Source: Streptomyces venezuelae ATCC 10712
GTDB lineage: Bacteria; Actinomycetota; Actinomycetes; Streptomycetales; Streptomycetaceae
Assembly: GCF_008639165.1 (NCBI RefSeq)
Contig: NZ_CP029197.1
Coordinates: 2,232,001-2,296,000 of the forward strand
Length of the DNA: 64,000 nucleotides
Reading direction: 5' to 3'
Position 1 is the stretch's first letter. Every line of letters starts with the position of its first letter. The translations under genes and the position numbers were made by a program. The notes beneath the pieces were generated by a model, which had not been told where the DNA came from, did no database searches, and saw nothing but the letters and a program-made list of their open reading frames with translations. This document shows positions 36,644 to 45,322 of this stretch, piece by piece.

Positions 36644-37450
36644 TCAGCGGCTCCACACCACGACGTCGAAGACACCGCGGGTGTCGCTGGCGAGGCCGCT
36701 CAGCTCCTTGACCGTCAGTCGGGCGAGGCGGCCGTCGTCCGTGGTGGCGCAGACGACGAGGCCCGTCTTCAGCTTCAGGTCCGTCGTCGTGCCCAGGGTC
36801 TCGATGTCCCGCGCGCACTCCTCGTACGAGGGCGTCTTGTTCGTGGCGTCCTTCCACACCAGCACCTTGGTGCCGTCCTCGGGGCGCAGCATGTGGTCGC
36901 CGAAGGGGTAGACGGAGAGATCGTTCTCCTCCCTGATCTCGGACTCCGCCGGGGGCGCGGAGTCCAGGTCCTTGGGCTCCGCGTACTCGATCGCCAGCGG
37001 GCCCTGCCATTCGACCGTCCCGGCGGGCTTCCCCGAGGGCTTCCCGGTGGGGGTGGCCGGCGGCTCGGTCGACGGGGTCGCCGAGGACTCCGCGCCCGGG
37101 GTGGACCCGGCGGTCGCGGTGGATTCCGGGGTCTGCGGGCTGCCGGCCGACGTCGCCGGGCCCTGCGCCTGAGGGGGCGTGGGCTTCGCTGCGTTGTTGC
37201 TGTTGTTGCTGTTGTTGCTGCTCACGAGGTACGTGCCGACGACGCCGATGACCGCCGCCACCAGGGTCGCGGCCGCGCCGATCCAGGCCCCTCGGTGCGA
37301 GGTCGTACGCGGCGGGGTGGGTGGGGCCGCGGGGGCGGCGTAGCCGCCGTAACCCTGGGGTCCGCCGTAGCCGCCGGGCCCGCCGGCGGGTCCGGTCGGC
37401 GGGTGTCCCGGTGGTGCCGGCCAGCCCTGTCGTGGCTCTTCGCTGTTCAT
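36644..37450 (-). CDS. Single-TM protein with proline-rich N-terminus, unknown family
   Basis: A 268-residue protein. A cytoplasmic Gly/Pro/Tyr-rich tail is followed by one TM (WIGAAATLVAAVIGVVGTYL), an Asn/Ser run encoded by a 9-bp microsatellite (37193-37224), a Ser/Thr/Pro linker and a globular exodomain with two cysteines (EECARD and VVCATT). It is exported by type II topology. No enzyme motif seen. Confidence 0.75.
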   Translation of the reverse strand: MNSEEPRQGWPAPPGHPPTGPAGGPGGYGGPQGYGGYAAPAAPPTPPRTTSHRGAWIGAAATLVAAVIGVVGTYLVSSNNSNNSNNAAKPTPPQAQGPATSAGSPQTPESTATAGSTPGAESSATPSTEPPATPTGKPSGKPAGTVEWQGPLAIEYAEPKDLDSAPPAESEIREENDLSVYPFGDHMLRPEDGTKVLVWKDATNKTPSYEECARDIETLGTTTDLKLKTGLVVCATTDDGRLARLTVKELSGLASDTRGVFDVVVWSR

Positions 37451-37560
37451 ACCGCTGTCCGTCCCCCTGTGATGTGATCTTGGGCGGTGGACAGCGTAAC
37501 GACGATTCCTGAATGACTGTCATACCGGGCTGGGGGCCGCCGAGTCGGGGAGCACGGCGG

Positions 37561-39633
37561 TCAGGCGTGGTGGTCGCGGGGCGGCTCCGGGTCGTGCGGC
37601 CGTTCCCCGTCCGAGCCGCTGAGTTCGGCCGTCAGCTCCTCCACGAGTTTCACCAGGTCGGTGGGCCGGTCCGGCCCCCACCAGTCGCCGAGCAGCTCGG
37701 CGAGTGACTCCTCGCGCGCGGCGGCGAGCCGGGTCGCGACGGCCACGCCCTCCTCGGTGAGCACCAGCTGGAGCCCTTCCCTGGTGGCGAGCTGCCGCTC
37801 CTCCACCTGCCGGGAGGCCTCGGTGATCACCCGTAGGGGTACGGGCACGTGCTCGGCGAGCCGGGCGGGTTCGACGGTGCCGTGGCGGCGGATGCGCAGC
37901 AGCAACCAGCTCGCCGCGGGCAGCAGATCGAGGCCGGCGCGGGCGGTGATCTTCTCGTAGATCGCCTTGCGTCCCTCGCGGGAGCCGAGGACCGACAGGG
38001 CGCGGGCGCATTCGTCGTACGAGGAGCGCTCGACCGGGTTGGAGGCGAGCGTCTGGCTGGTGTCGGGCGCGGTGACCGAGGCCCGCAGCTTGTCCTCCTT
38101 GAGGAACCAGGCGACGACGAAGGCGACGAGCACGACGGGCGCCGCGTACAGGAAGACGTCGGTGATGGAGGTGGCGTACGCGTGCAGCACCGAGGGACGC
38201 AGTGCGGCCGGGAGCTGTCCGATGGCGCGGGGGTCGGCGGCGACCTGGTCGGCGCCGACCCCGGGCGGCAGCTCCTGCCCGGAGGCGGCGGCGCCCGCGA
38301 ACACGTCGTCGAGCTTGTGCGTGAGCCGGTTGGTGAAGATCGTGCCGAAGACGGCGACCCCGAAGGAGGCCCCGATGGAGCGGAAGAAGGTGGCCCCCGA
38401 GGTGGCGACGCCGAGGTCCTGGTAGGCGACGGCGTTCTGCACGACCAGCACGAGGACCTGCATCACCAGGCCGAGTCCCGCGCCGAAGACGAAGAAGTAG
38501 ACGCTCATCACCCAGGTGGAGGTGGTCTCCGTGAGCTCGTTGAGGAGGAGCAGGCCGAGGGCGGTGAGGGCCGTGCCGGCGATGGGGAAGACCTTCCAGC
38601 GGCCGGTGCGCGACACGATCTGGCCCGAGGCGGTCGAGGTGATCAGCATGCCCGCGACCATCGGCAGCATGTGCACGCCGGACATCGTCGGGGTCACGCC
38701 CTGCACGACCTGGAGGAAGGTCGGCAGATAGGTCATCCCGCCGAACATCGCGAATCCGACGACGAAGCTGATGACCGCGACCAGGCTGAAGGTGCGGATC
38801 CTGAACAGCTTGAGCGGCAGAACCGGTTCGGCGGCCCGCCGCTCGACGTACACGAACCACACCAGGAGTACGGCTCCGAGCACGGCGAGACCGATGATCT
38901 GCGCCGAACCCCACGCCCAGGTGGTGCCGCCGAGGGAGGCGACGAGGACCAGGCAGGTGGCGACCGAGGCGATGAGGAAGGTGCCGAGGTAGTCGATGGT
39001 GTGCCGGGTGGAGCGCACCGGGATGTGCAGCACGGCCGCGATCACGAAGAGGGCGACGATGCCGATCGGCAGGTTGATGTAGAAGACCCAGCGCCAGGAG
39101 AGGTGCTCGGTGAACAGGCCGCCGAGCAGCGGGCCGAGGACGCTGGTGGCGCCGAAGACGGCGCCGAAGAGCCCCTGGTACTTGCCGCGTTCCCGGGGCG
39201 AGACGAGGTCGCCGACGATCGCCATCGACAGCACCATGAGCCCGCCGCCGCCGAGGCCCTGGAGGGCGCGGAAGGCGATGAGCTGCGGCATGTTCTGGGC
39301 CATGCCGCAGAGGGCGGAACCGATGAGGAAGAGGACGATCGCCGCCTGGAACAGCTTCTTCCGCCCGTACTGGTCGCCCAGCTTGCCCCAGAGCGGAGTC
39401 GCCGCCGTCGACGCCAGCAGGTACGCGGTGACCACCCAGGACAGGTGCTCCAGGCCGCCCAGGTCGCTGACGATCGTCGGCAGGGCCGTGGAGACGATGG
39501 TCTGGTCGAGCGCGGCGAGCAGCATGCCGAGCAGCAGCGCGCCGATCGCGACGAGGACGGTGCGGTGGCTCTGCGCCTCCCCCGGCGCGGGCGCACCGCC
39601 GCCGGGCGGGGCCGGGCGAACTTCCTGGGCCAT
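37561..39633 (-). CDS. 14-TM MFS exporter (DHA2) with a MarR-like C-terminal domain
   Basis: A 690-residue protein. Residues about 20-515 form a DHA2 drug:H+ antiporter: LDQTIVSTALPTI (motif D1), GKLGDQYGRKK (motif A), RALQGLGGGGLM and SVLGPLLGGLFTEHLSWRWVFYIN (motif C). The last 150 residues (from about 536) are soluble. They resemble a MarR winged helix: LDLLPAASWLLLRI, VEPARLAEHV, EERQLATREGLQLVLTEEG. ATG 39633 has a GAGGAGA SD. The tail may sense substrate or bind DNA. That is inference. Confidence 0.92.
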   Translation of the reverse strand: MAQEVRPAPPGGGAPAPGEAQSHRTVLVAIGALLLGMLLAALDQTIVSTALPTIVSDLGGLEHLSWVVTAYLLASTAATPLWGKLGDQYGRKKLFQAAIVLFLIGSALCGMAQNMPQLIAFRALQGLGGGGLMVLSMAIVGDLVSPRERGKYQGLFGAVFGATSVLGPLLGGLFTEHLSWRWVFYINLPIGIVALFVIAAVLHIPVRSTRHTIDYLGTFLIASVATCLVLVASLGGTTWAWGSAQIIGLAVLGAVLLVWFVYVERRAAEPVLPLKLFRIRTFSLVAVISFVVGFAMFGGMTYLPTFLQVVQGVTPTMSGVHMLPMVAGMLITSTASGQIVSRTGRWKVFPIAGTALTALGLLLLNELTETTSTWVMSVYFFVFGAGLGLVMQVLVLVVQNAVAYQDLGVATSGATFFRSIGASFGVAVFGTIFTNRLTHKLDDVFAGAAASGQELPPGVGADQVAADPRAIGQLPAALRPSVLHAYATSITDVFLYAAPVVLVAFVVAWFLKEDKLRASVTAPDTSQTLASNPVERSSYDECARALSVLGSREGRKAIYEKITARAGLDLLPAASWLLLRIRRHGTVEPARLAEHVPVPLRVITEASRQVEERQLATREGLQLVLTEEGVAVATRLAAAREESLAELLGDWWGPDRPTDLVKLVEELTAELSGSDGERPHDPEPPRDHHA

Positions 39634-39780
39634 GGGCGTCTCCTCGGGCAACACGGCGTACGGCATTCCCATCCTGGTCCGTATGTCCGGATATGGCCTG
39701 CGGAAGCGCACGACTGTTCGCCCTCCGGGAGGGGACGGGCTGCATAATCGCCAGCAGTTGTCTCGGGGAGGGGACCCATC

Positions 39781-40893
39781 ATGACCGGACATGCCTGTCC
39801 TGAATGCGGTGTACAGAGACCTGGCTGCGCCTGCGCCCAGGCAGAACTGGCGGCGGCGGAAGACTTCGATCCGCTCCGAATCAGGCCGTACGTGACACTG
39901 GACGCACCGGAGGACCTGCCGGGGGGCGCACCGGGGGGCGGGGCGCAGGACGCACCGGGGGGCGGGGTCGGGGGGCCTGGCTCGTACGGGGCGGACGGCC
40001 CGCCGACGGCCCAGCTCGCGGCGATCCGGCCGGAGGGGGTGGGCGGGGGGCCTGAGGCGTACCCGACCGCGTCGACCGCGTCGCATTCGACCGATACGCA
40101 CCTGACCGGCGCGTACCCGACCGCGCCGCATCCGGCCGACGCGTACCCGACAGGGCCCGCCGGCGACCCGTCCGAGACCATGCCCCTGCTCCTGCGCGGC
40201 GTCAGCGACGTACCCCCGCCGCCCGGCCACGAGCGGGGCGAGGGGCGGGGGCGGGGCCGCAGGCGGGGCATGCTGGTGGCCGCGGTGGCCGCCGTCGCCG
40301 TGGCGGGCACCGCGGCGCTGGCCGCGGCGGTGCTCGGCGGCGGGGAGGGCACCGACGACCGCGCGGCCGTGCCCGACGTGACCACGAGCGCGTCGTTGAA
40401 CCTCGCCGTCTCGGAGGCTCCGTCCGCGAGCTCCGGGAGCCCGGAACCGCGCACGTCCTCCCCCACGCCCAGCCGGACGCCGACGCCCACGTCCTCCTCC
40501 CCCTCTCCCTCGGCGAGCCGCACCACGTCGACGCCCAGCGCCCCGGCACGTACGACCGGCGCGGCGGCGCCGCCGGCCTCCTCCTCGGCCCCGGTCACCG
40601 CGCCCACGACCACGCGCCCGGCCACGACGACGCCTCCGGCGGAGGTGCCGGGTGAGGGCGAGGAGGAAGCGGTCACGCTGAGCCTCGGCTCCTCCGGGCC
40701 CGAGGTGAGGGAGCTCCAGCGGCGCCTTGAGGCCGTGTGGGCGTACCACGGCCGCATCAACGGCAGGTTCGACGAGGAGGTCCAGGAGGCCGTGGCCCGT
40801 TACCAGTCGTGGCGGTACGTCCAGGACGACCCCGAGGGCGTGTACGGCCCGACGACGCGCAGGCTGCTGGAGGAGAACACGCCCGAGGTGTGA
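39781..40893 (+). CDS. Membrane protein with peptidoglycan-binding domain
   Basis: A 370-residue protein. The N-terminus has a CPECG..PGCAC zinc-ribbon-like motif, then a long Gly/Pro-rich stretch with AYPTA repeats, one TM near 163-187 and a Ser/Thr/Pro wall-spanning linker. A C-terminal PG_binding_1 domain ends it (GSSGPEVRELQRRL, FDEEVQEAVARYQ, GVYGPTTRRLL). It probably links the membrane to the cell wall. Divergent from the exporter. Confidence 0.85.
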   Translation: MTGHACPECGVQRPGCACAQAELAAAEDFDPLRIRPYVTLDAPEDLPGGAPGGGAQDAPGGGVGGPGSYGADGPPTAQLAAIRPEGVGGGPEAYPTASTASHSTDTHLTGAYPTAPHPADAYPTGPAGDPSETMPLLLRGVSDVPPPPGHERGEGRGRGRRRGMLVAAVAAVAVAGTAALAAAVLGGGEGTDDRAAVPDVTTSASLNLAVSEAPSASSGSPEPRTSSPTPSRTPTPTSSSPSPSASRTTSTPSAPARTTGAAAPPASSSAPVTAPTTTRPATTTPPAEVPGEGEEEAVTLSLGSSGPEVRELQRRLEAVWAYHGRINGRFDEEVQEAVARYQSWRYVQDDPEGVYGPTTRRLLEENTPEV

Positions 40894-40996
40894 CCCCCGA
40901 GGTGTGACCCCGGCGGCGGCGCGGGGCCCGGGGGTCCCGGGGTCCCGTCATGCGGACGGGTTGGCCAAGATGGCCGACGGTTTTGTATCGTGGAAA

Positions 40997-41050
40997 AACA
41001 AAGTGGCCCCGCCCGCAATCCCTGACCGGTGGGCGGGACCGCTTCGTTCT
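40997..41050 (+). promoter_or_regulatory. Strong hairpin in the leader of the HAD gene
   Basis: AACAAAGTGGCCCCGCCC pairs imperfectly with GGGCGGGACCGCTTCGTT over about 18 bp around a 17-nt loop. It lies between a likely promoter (TTTTGTATCG near 40981) and the HAD start, 28 bp further on. It could be an attenuator, a processed small RNA or a terminator for antisense transcription. Confidence 0.5.
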
Positions 41051-41077
41051 CCGCGCCACCCCCTCTGGAGACCCTTG

Positions 41078-41746
41078 ATGCCTGCCACCACCCCGGCAAC
41101 GCTCACCGCCCGCGCCCTCCTCCTCGACATGGACGGCACCCTCGTCAATTCGGACGCCGTCGTCGAGCGCTGCTGGCGGCGCTGGGCCGAGCGGCACGGC
41201 CTCGACGCGGACGCCGCCCTCAAGGTGGTCCACGGCCGCCAGGGGTACGCGACGATGGCCGTCCTCCTCCCGGACCGCCCGATGGAAGAGAACTACGCCG
41301 ACAACCGGGTGATGCTCGCCGAGGAGACCGCCGACCTCGACGGAGTCGTACCCGTCCCCGGCGCCCCCGCCTTCATGGCCGCGCTCGCGGAGCTGCCGCA
41401 CGCCCTGGTGACGTCGGCGGACGAGGCCCTCGCGCAGGCGCGGATGGGCGCGGCGGCGCTCCCGATGCCGGAGACCCGGGTCACCGCGGAGTGCGTCGGG
41501 GCGAGCAAGCCGGACCCGGAGGGCTTCCTCAAGGGTGCGGCCGAGCTGGGCTTCGCCCCCGCGGACTGCGTCGTCTTCGAGGACTCCGAGGCCGGTATCC
41601 AGGCGGGCCGCGCGGCCGGCATGCGCGTCGTGGGCGTGGGCCCGCGCGCGGCGGCCTTCGCGCCGGACGTGCACGTCGCCGACCTCACGCACCTGCGGGT
41701 GGAGCCCGCCGCCGACGGCGGCATCGCGCTGACCGTCCTTCCGTAG
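41078..41746 (+). CDS. HAD-superfamily phosphatase, sugar-phosphatase-like
   Basis: A 222-residue HAD-IA enzyme. LLLDMDGTLVNSD carries the nucleophile Asp, HALVTSADE is motif II, GASKPDPEGF motif III (Lys) and CVVFEDSEAGIQAG motif IV. The cap helices and length resemble sugar phosphatases or phosphoglycolate-type enzymes (YfbT/DOG group). A GGAG SD precedes the ATG; a strong terminator follows. Confidence 0.93.
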   Translation: MPATTPATLTARALLLDMDGTLVNSDAVVERCWRRWAERHGLDADAALKVVHGRQGYATMAVLLPDRPMEENYADNRVMLAEETADLDGVVPVPGAPAFMAALAELPHALVTSADEALAQARMGAAALPMPETRVTAECVGASKPDPEGFLKGAAELGFAPADCVVFEDSEAGIQAGRAAGMRVVGVGPRAAAFAPDVHVADLTHLRVEPAADGGIALTVLP

Positions 41747-41764
41747 CGCCTCCAGGCTCCGTAC

Positions 41765-41808
41765 GACGACGAGACCCCGGGCCGGGAACGGCCCGGGGTC
41801 TCGTCGTC
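41765..41808 (+). terminator. 20-bp perfect terminator hairpin
   Basis: Arms 41765-41784 and 41789-41808 are fully complementary around a GGAA tetraloop, 18 bp after the HAD stop. Confidence 0.88.
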
Positions 41809-41930
41809 CGCCCGTTCTCGAGCCGTTCCGGACGGAACGTCAGGAACCTTCCCGCACGGGGTGATCCGGGGGCCTGGTCGCGCACTCGCCGCGAACCGCC
41901 GCAACGGCCGCGGTCATGGCCCCCGGACGC

Positions 41931-41987
41931 GGCCATGCCGACCCGACGCGACCACGCCGACCCGGCGCAACATGCCCACCCGACACG
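41931..41987 (+). repeat. 19-bp tandem repeat, three copies
   Basis: Three imperfect units of CGGCCATGCCGACCCGACG type fill part of the 425-bp gap between the HAD and nuclease genes. Apart from these, the terminator and the inverted repeat at 42026/42154, I see nothing in the gap. Confidence 0.55.
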
Positions 41988-42025
41988 CCCCGAACCGACT
42001 TGGCGCACCACCGGACCCCTCACAC

Positions 42026-42164
42026 CCCTTGATGTGACGTGTCCATGTCGCCACTCTGTTACCTGGCGCACCCCCCACCGAAACCTCGCGCCGCGACGAT
42101 GACCGGGCCGCCGCCCGGCGCCCCCACGGGGACGGCACCCGCCAAGGTCCCCCCACATCAAGGG
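42026..42164 (+). promoter_or_regulatory. Long-range inverted repeat covering the nuclease SD
   Basis: CCCTTGATGTG at 42026-42036 is the exact complement of CACATCAAGGG at 42154-42164. The second arm includes the AAGGGAG Shine-Dalgarno, 5 bp before the nuclease ATG. If both lie on one transcript the arms could pair and mask the SD. Confidence 0.4.
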
Positions 42165-42171
42165 AGTTCAC

Positions 42172-42822
42172 ATGCCCGTCGGCATGATCTACGCGCGTCG
42201 ACTCGCCGTACTCGCCACCTCCGCCACCCTCGCCGGCACCGGCTTCCTGGCCACCGCCCCCGCCGCCCAGGCCGCCATGCCCACGCCGGTCAGCGCCGCC
42301 ACCGCCCGCACCTACCTGGCCGCCCTGACCGTGAAGGCGGAAGGTTCCTCCTCCGGCTACAGCCGGGATCTCTTCCCGCACTGGATCACCCAGTCCGGCG
42401 CCTGCAACACCCGCGAGACCGTCCTCAAGCGCGACGGCGTCAACGTCGTCACCGACTCCAGCTGTGCGGCGACCAGCGGCAGTTGGTACTCGCAGTACGA
42501 CGGCGCCACCTGGACCGTCGCCTCCGACCTCGACATCGACCACATGGTCCCGCTCGCCGAGGCCTGGCGCTCGGGCGCCAACTCCTGGACCACCTCGCAG
42601 CGCCAGTCCTTCGCGAACGACCTGACCCGCCCGCAGCTGATCGCCGTGACGGACAACGTCAACCAGTCGAAGGGCGACCAAGACCCGGCGGAGTGGCTGC
42701 CCTCACGGACCGCCTACCGCTGCACGTACGCCCGCGCCTGGGTGCACGTGAAGTACTACTGGAACCTCAGCGTCGACTCCGCCGAGAAGAGCGCGCTGCA
42801 GTCGGTGCTCAACGGCTGCTGA
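42172..42822 (+). CDS. Secreted HNH endonuclease (DUF1524 type)
   Basis: A 216-residue exported nuclease. The signal peptide ends AAQA. LDIDHMVPLAEAWRSGA is the DHMVPL form of the HNH motif, and LIAVTDNVNQSKGDQDP gives the following Asn/Lys-rich segment; three to four cysteines suggest disulfides. Similar Streptomyces enzymes degrade extracellular DNA. ATG 42172 is preferred because of the SD; ATG 42184 is possible. Confidence 0.93.
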   Translation: MPVGMIYARRLAVLATSATLAGTGFLATAPAAQAAMPTPVSAATARTYLAALTVKAEGSSSGYSRDLFPHWITQSGACNTRETVLKRDGVNVVTDSSCAATSGSWYSQYDGATWTVASDLDIDHMVPLAEAWRSGANSWTTSQRQSFANDLTRPQLIAVTDNVNQSKGDQDPAEWLPSRTAYRCTYARAWVHVKYYWNLSVDSAEKSALQSVLNGC

Positions 42823-42850
42823 CAACAAGCTTCCTGACGCCGCATCAGCC

Positions 42851-42896
42851 TCAGCCACCGGGAAGCGCACCGCATCGCACACTTCCCGGTGGCTGA
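42851..42896 (+). terminator. Terminator hairpin after the nuclease gene
   Basis: Perfect 15-bp arms (TCAGCCACCGGGAAG and its complement at 42882-42896) with a 16-nt loop. Confidence 0.8.
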
Positions 42897-43008
42897 ATGT
42901 TGAACTTGCAAGTACTAGTGAGGGGTGCCTAACCTTACGGCCTCATCGGTTTCCGTCCCCCACTCCCCGTCCGCCCCACGGACGAGGTCAGGCCGAAGGA
43001 GTCCCCCC

Positions 43009-43581
43009 ATGAACAACCCGAACACCACGAGCACCACGGGCAGCCCGACCGGTCCGTCCGGTCCGACCAGTCCGACCGGTCCGACCGGCTCCGGCGCGTC
43101 CGGCAGCGGCGCGAGCACGCTCACGGGCCGTCTCGACCAGGCGCAGCCGTACGCGCTCGGCCTCTTCCGCATCGTCGTGGGCCTGCTCTTCGCCTGCCAC
43201 GGCGCCGCCTCCCTCTTCGGCGTCCTCGGCGGCGCGATGGGCGGCGGCACGGTCCCGGCCGGCACCTGGCCCAGCTGGTACGCGGCCGTGATCCAGCTCG
43301 GCGCCGGCGGCCTGGTCCTGCTGGGCCTGGGCACCCGGACCGCCGCGTTCCTGGCCTCTGGCTCGATGGCGTACGCGTACTTCAAGGTCCACCAGCCGGA
43401 GTCCCTCTTCCCGCTGCAGAACGGCGGCGAGACCGCGGCCCTGTTCTGCTGGGCCTTCGTGCTGCTCGTCTTCACCGGCCCCGGCGCGCTGGCCCTCGAC
43501 CGGCTCTTCGGCGGCCGGGTCGGCGCGGGCTCGGCGCCGCGCGCGGAACGCGAGGAGAAGGCCACGCCGGTCACGGCCTGA
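43009..43581 (+). CDS. DoxX-family membrane protein
   Basis: A 190-residue four-TM protein. A Gly/Ser/Pro-Thr N-terminal tail (SPTGPTGSG) precedes ALGLFRIVVGLLFACHGAASLFG and the other DoxX helices. DoxX proteins are linked to redox or membrane-stress functions, with little biochemistry. ATG 43009 has a GAAGGAG SD; the frame upstream to 42925 is not convincing. Confidence 0.9.
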   Translation: MNNPNTTSTTGSPTGPSGPTSPTGPTGSGASGSGASTLTGRLDQAQPYALGLFRIVVGLLFACHGAASLFGVLGGAMGGGTVPAGTWPSWYAAVIQLGAGGLVLLGLGTRTAAFLASGSMAYAYFKVHQPESLFPLQNGGETAALFCWAFVLLVFTGPGALALDRLFGGRVGAGSAPRAEREEKATPVTA

Positions 43582-43592
43582 CCCGGCACGAG

Positions 43593-43665
43593 GCCACGGT
43601 GACCTCGGCCTGAGACCACGGTGACCTCCGCCTGAGCTCACCATGACCTCCGCCTGAGGTCACCG
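43593..43665 (+). repeat. 22-bp tandem repeat after the DoxX stop
   Basis: Three units of CCACGGTGACCTCGGCCTGA type follow the DoxX gene. Their sequence echoes the gene end (CCGGTCACGGCCTGA), including the TGA. Confidence 0.7.
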
Positions 43666-43686
43666 TGAGCCGAGGATCGCCGTACA

Positions 43687-43727
43687 GGAAAGGGCCGGAA
43701 CCCGCAGCACGTCTTCCGGCCCTTTCC
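43687..43727 (+). terminator. Terminator hairpin
   Basis: Arms GGAAAGGGCCGGAA and TTCCGGCCCTTTCC (14 bp, perfect) with a 13-nt loop, past the DoxX repeat array. The remaining bases up to 43877 hold no gene. Confidence 0.8.
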
Positions 43728-43877
43728 CGTCGCACCACCCGCCGGAACCGGCCCCTCGCACCGGGCGGGTTCCCGCAAAGCCGCACAGGTTCACGCAGCC
43801 GCCGCACCCGTCCGCCGCTCACGCCCCCGGCACCCACCCGCCGAACGGTCTCCGGCCCCCGCGTAGGCTCTGGCCCT

Positions 43878-44507
43878 GTGAATCTGCTCGACAGCCTTGG
43901 ATCGCTGCGGTCGCTCACCGCCGGTCCGTGGATCTACCCGGTGGTGGCGACGTCGATCCTGCTCGACGTCTTCCTGCCCGTGCTGCCGAGCGGCTTCCTG
44001 GTGATCACCGCCGCGACGGCGGCCGCCTCCGCCACCGCGGCCACCCCGGACGTGCCCTCCCTGCTCCCCCTCCTCCTCTGCGCGGCCACGGCCTCGGTGC
44101 TCGGCGACTTCCTCGCGTACCGGCTCGCGCTGCGGGGCAGCGCCCGGCTGGACCGGACGATCGCGCGGTCCCGCCGCCTGTCGATGGCGCAGGAACGTCT
44201 CGGCACCGCGCTGACACGGGGCGGCGGCCTGCTCGTGGTCCTGGCGCGGTTCGCCCCGGCGGGCCGGTCGGTGGTCTCACTGGGCGCGGGCACGGCGAAG
44301 CGCCGCGCCGAGGAGTTCCTGCCGTGGTCGGCCCTGGCGGGCGTCACCTGGGCCTCGTACAGCGTGGGGCTCGGCTGGCTCGGCGGTCAGTGGCTGGGCG
44401 CGACCTGGTTCAGCGCGGGGGTGTCGACCCTCGCGCTCTTCCTGGCGGGCGGCCTCGCCGCCTACCTCATACGGCGTCCGGCTGCGGCTCCCGCGCCTGC
44501 CTCCTGA
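43878..44507 (+). CDS. DedA-family membrane protein
   Basis: A 209-residue protein with the DedA/SNARE-associated core. The early PSGFLVITAA helix hairpin, GDFLAYRLALRGSARL, then RGGGLLVVLARFAPAGRSVVSL (basic re-entrant loop with the R-x3-P/A-G-R pattern) and a C-terminal TM pair. Recent work assigns phospholipid flipping to DedA members. GTG start. Confidence 0.88.
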   Translation: MNLLDSLGSLRSLTAGPWIYPVVATSILLDVFLPVLPSGFLVITAATAAASATAATPDVPSLLPLLLCAATASVLGDFLAYRLALRGSARLDRTIARSRRLSMAQERLGTALTRGGGLLVVLARFAPAGRSVVSLGAGTAKRRAEEFLPWSALAGVTWASYSVGLGWLGGQWLGATWFSAGVSTLALFLAGGLAAYLIRRPAAAPAPAS

Positions 44508-44727
44508 CGGCGGGGTGCGCGCCGCGCACCTCCAGGCCGTCGAGGAGTCTCGCGGTGGCGTCGGCGATCTCGTCCACGGCCCGCTCGAAGACCTCGCGGT
44601 TGTGGGCGGCGGGGGCGCGGAAGCCGGAGACCTTGCGGACGTACTGCAGGGCGGCGGCGCGGATGTCGTCCTCGGTCGCCTCCTCGGGCAGCGCGGGCGG
44701 TCGGAGCGTCTTGATGCTGCGGCACAT
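44467..44727 (-). CDS. DUF2277 protein
   Basis: An 86-residue protein opening MCRSIKTLRPPALPEEATED, then IRAAALQYVRKVSGFRAPA and VDEIADATARLLDGLEVRG. This is DUF2277, a small helical family present in many bacteria, of unknown function. It is convergent with DedA (41-bp overlap of the ends). Confidence 0.9.
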   Translation of the reverse strand: MCRSIKTLRPPALPEEATEDDIRAAALQYVRKVSGFRAPAAHNREVFERAVDEIADATARLLDGLEVRGAHPAVRRQAREPQPDAV

Positions 44728-44784
44728 GCCTCCAGTGTGGCGCGCCCCACTGACAACCGCCGCGACCAGAACCGGCGGCCCGGA

Positions 44785-44899
44785 CTCGGCACCGCACGCA
44801 CACCCGGCTCGGCACCGTACGCACACCCGGCTCGGCGGCGTACCCACGCCCGCGTCGGCCGCGTACCCACGCCCGCCTCGGCCCCGTACTCAGGCCCGG
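44785..44899 (-). repeat. 23-bp tandem repeat, five copies
   Basis: Five uninterrupted 23-bp units (from 44785, 44808, 44831, 44854 and 44877) of CTCGGCACCGTACGCACACC type on the plus strand. On the minus strand they begin 13 bp after the stop of the 44912-45136 gene. Confidence 0.8.
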
Positions 44900-44911
44900 G
44901 GGCGGCGTGGC

Positions 44912-45136
44912 TCACGCCCCAAGCCCACGCCGGCTACGCGCGTTGATCTCGGCGGCGCGGGCGCGCAGCTCGCGCAGCGGGGTGGCGGGCTGGACGTCGC
45001 CGGGGTCGGCCTCCCACTCGGCGCCGCCGTGGACGGCGCGGATCAGAAGGCGTCCGGAGGCGCTCCCGACGTAGAAGCCGACCCGCTCGGTGGCGGTGTC
45101 ACGGACGAGGTCACCGACCTCGGGCAGTGGCTGCAC
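44912..45136 (-). CDS. Small protein of unknown family
   Basis: A 74-residue soluble protein (MQPLPEVGDLVRDTATERVG, then beta strands and an EWEADPGDVQPA segment) with a basic helical tail. It has an SH3-barrel-like look and is common in Streptomyces as an uncharacterised gene. Divergent from the GntR regulator. Confidence 0.65.
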   Translation of the reverse strand: MQPLPEVGDLVRDTATERVGFYVGSASGRLLIRAVHGGAEWEADPGDVQPATPLRELRARAAEINARSRRGLGA

Positions 45137-45322
45137 GCATCCCCTCCGTCCCGATTCCTGAAGCTGGGGAGAACCAGAGAAGCCCCCCGCCCTCTCCCTG
45201 TCAACGTATCTCTAGAGATGTCCCCCGATGGATGGATCGACCCGGTGGGACGGCGTACACGCGTGCACCCTGGCCTCGGGGTGCGCCGTAGGGTGTCCGC
45301 AGATGAAGGGAGTGGTCCACCC

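Noticed and set aside
37561..40749. 1062-codon frame extending the exporter upstream
   Set aside because: The part beyond 39633 lies antisense to the peptidoglycan-binding protein gene and reads as low-complexity Arg/Gly; the SD supports ATG 39633.
44785..44899. Possible CRISPR array
   Set aside because: Five 23-bp units are directly adjacent with no spacers, and no cas genes are nearby; it is a plain tandem repeat.
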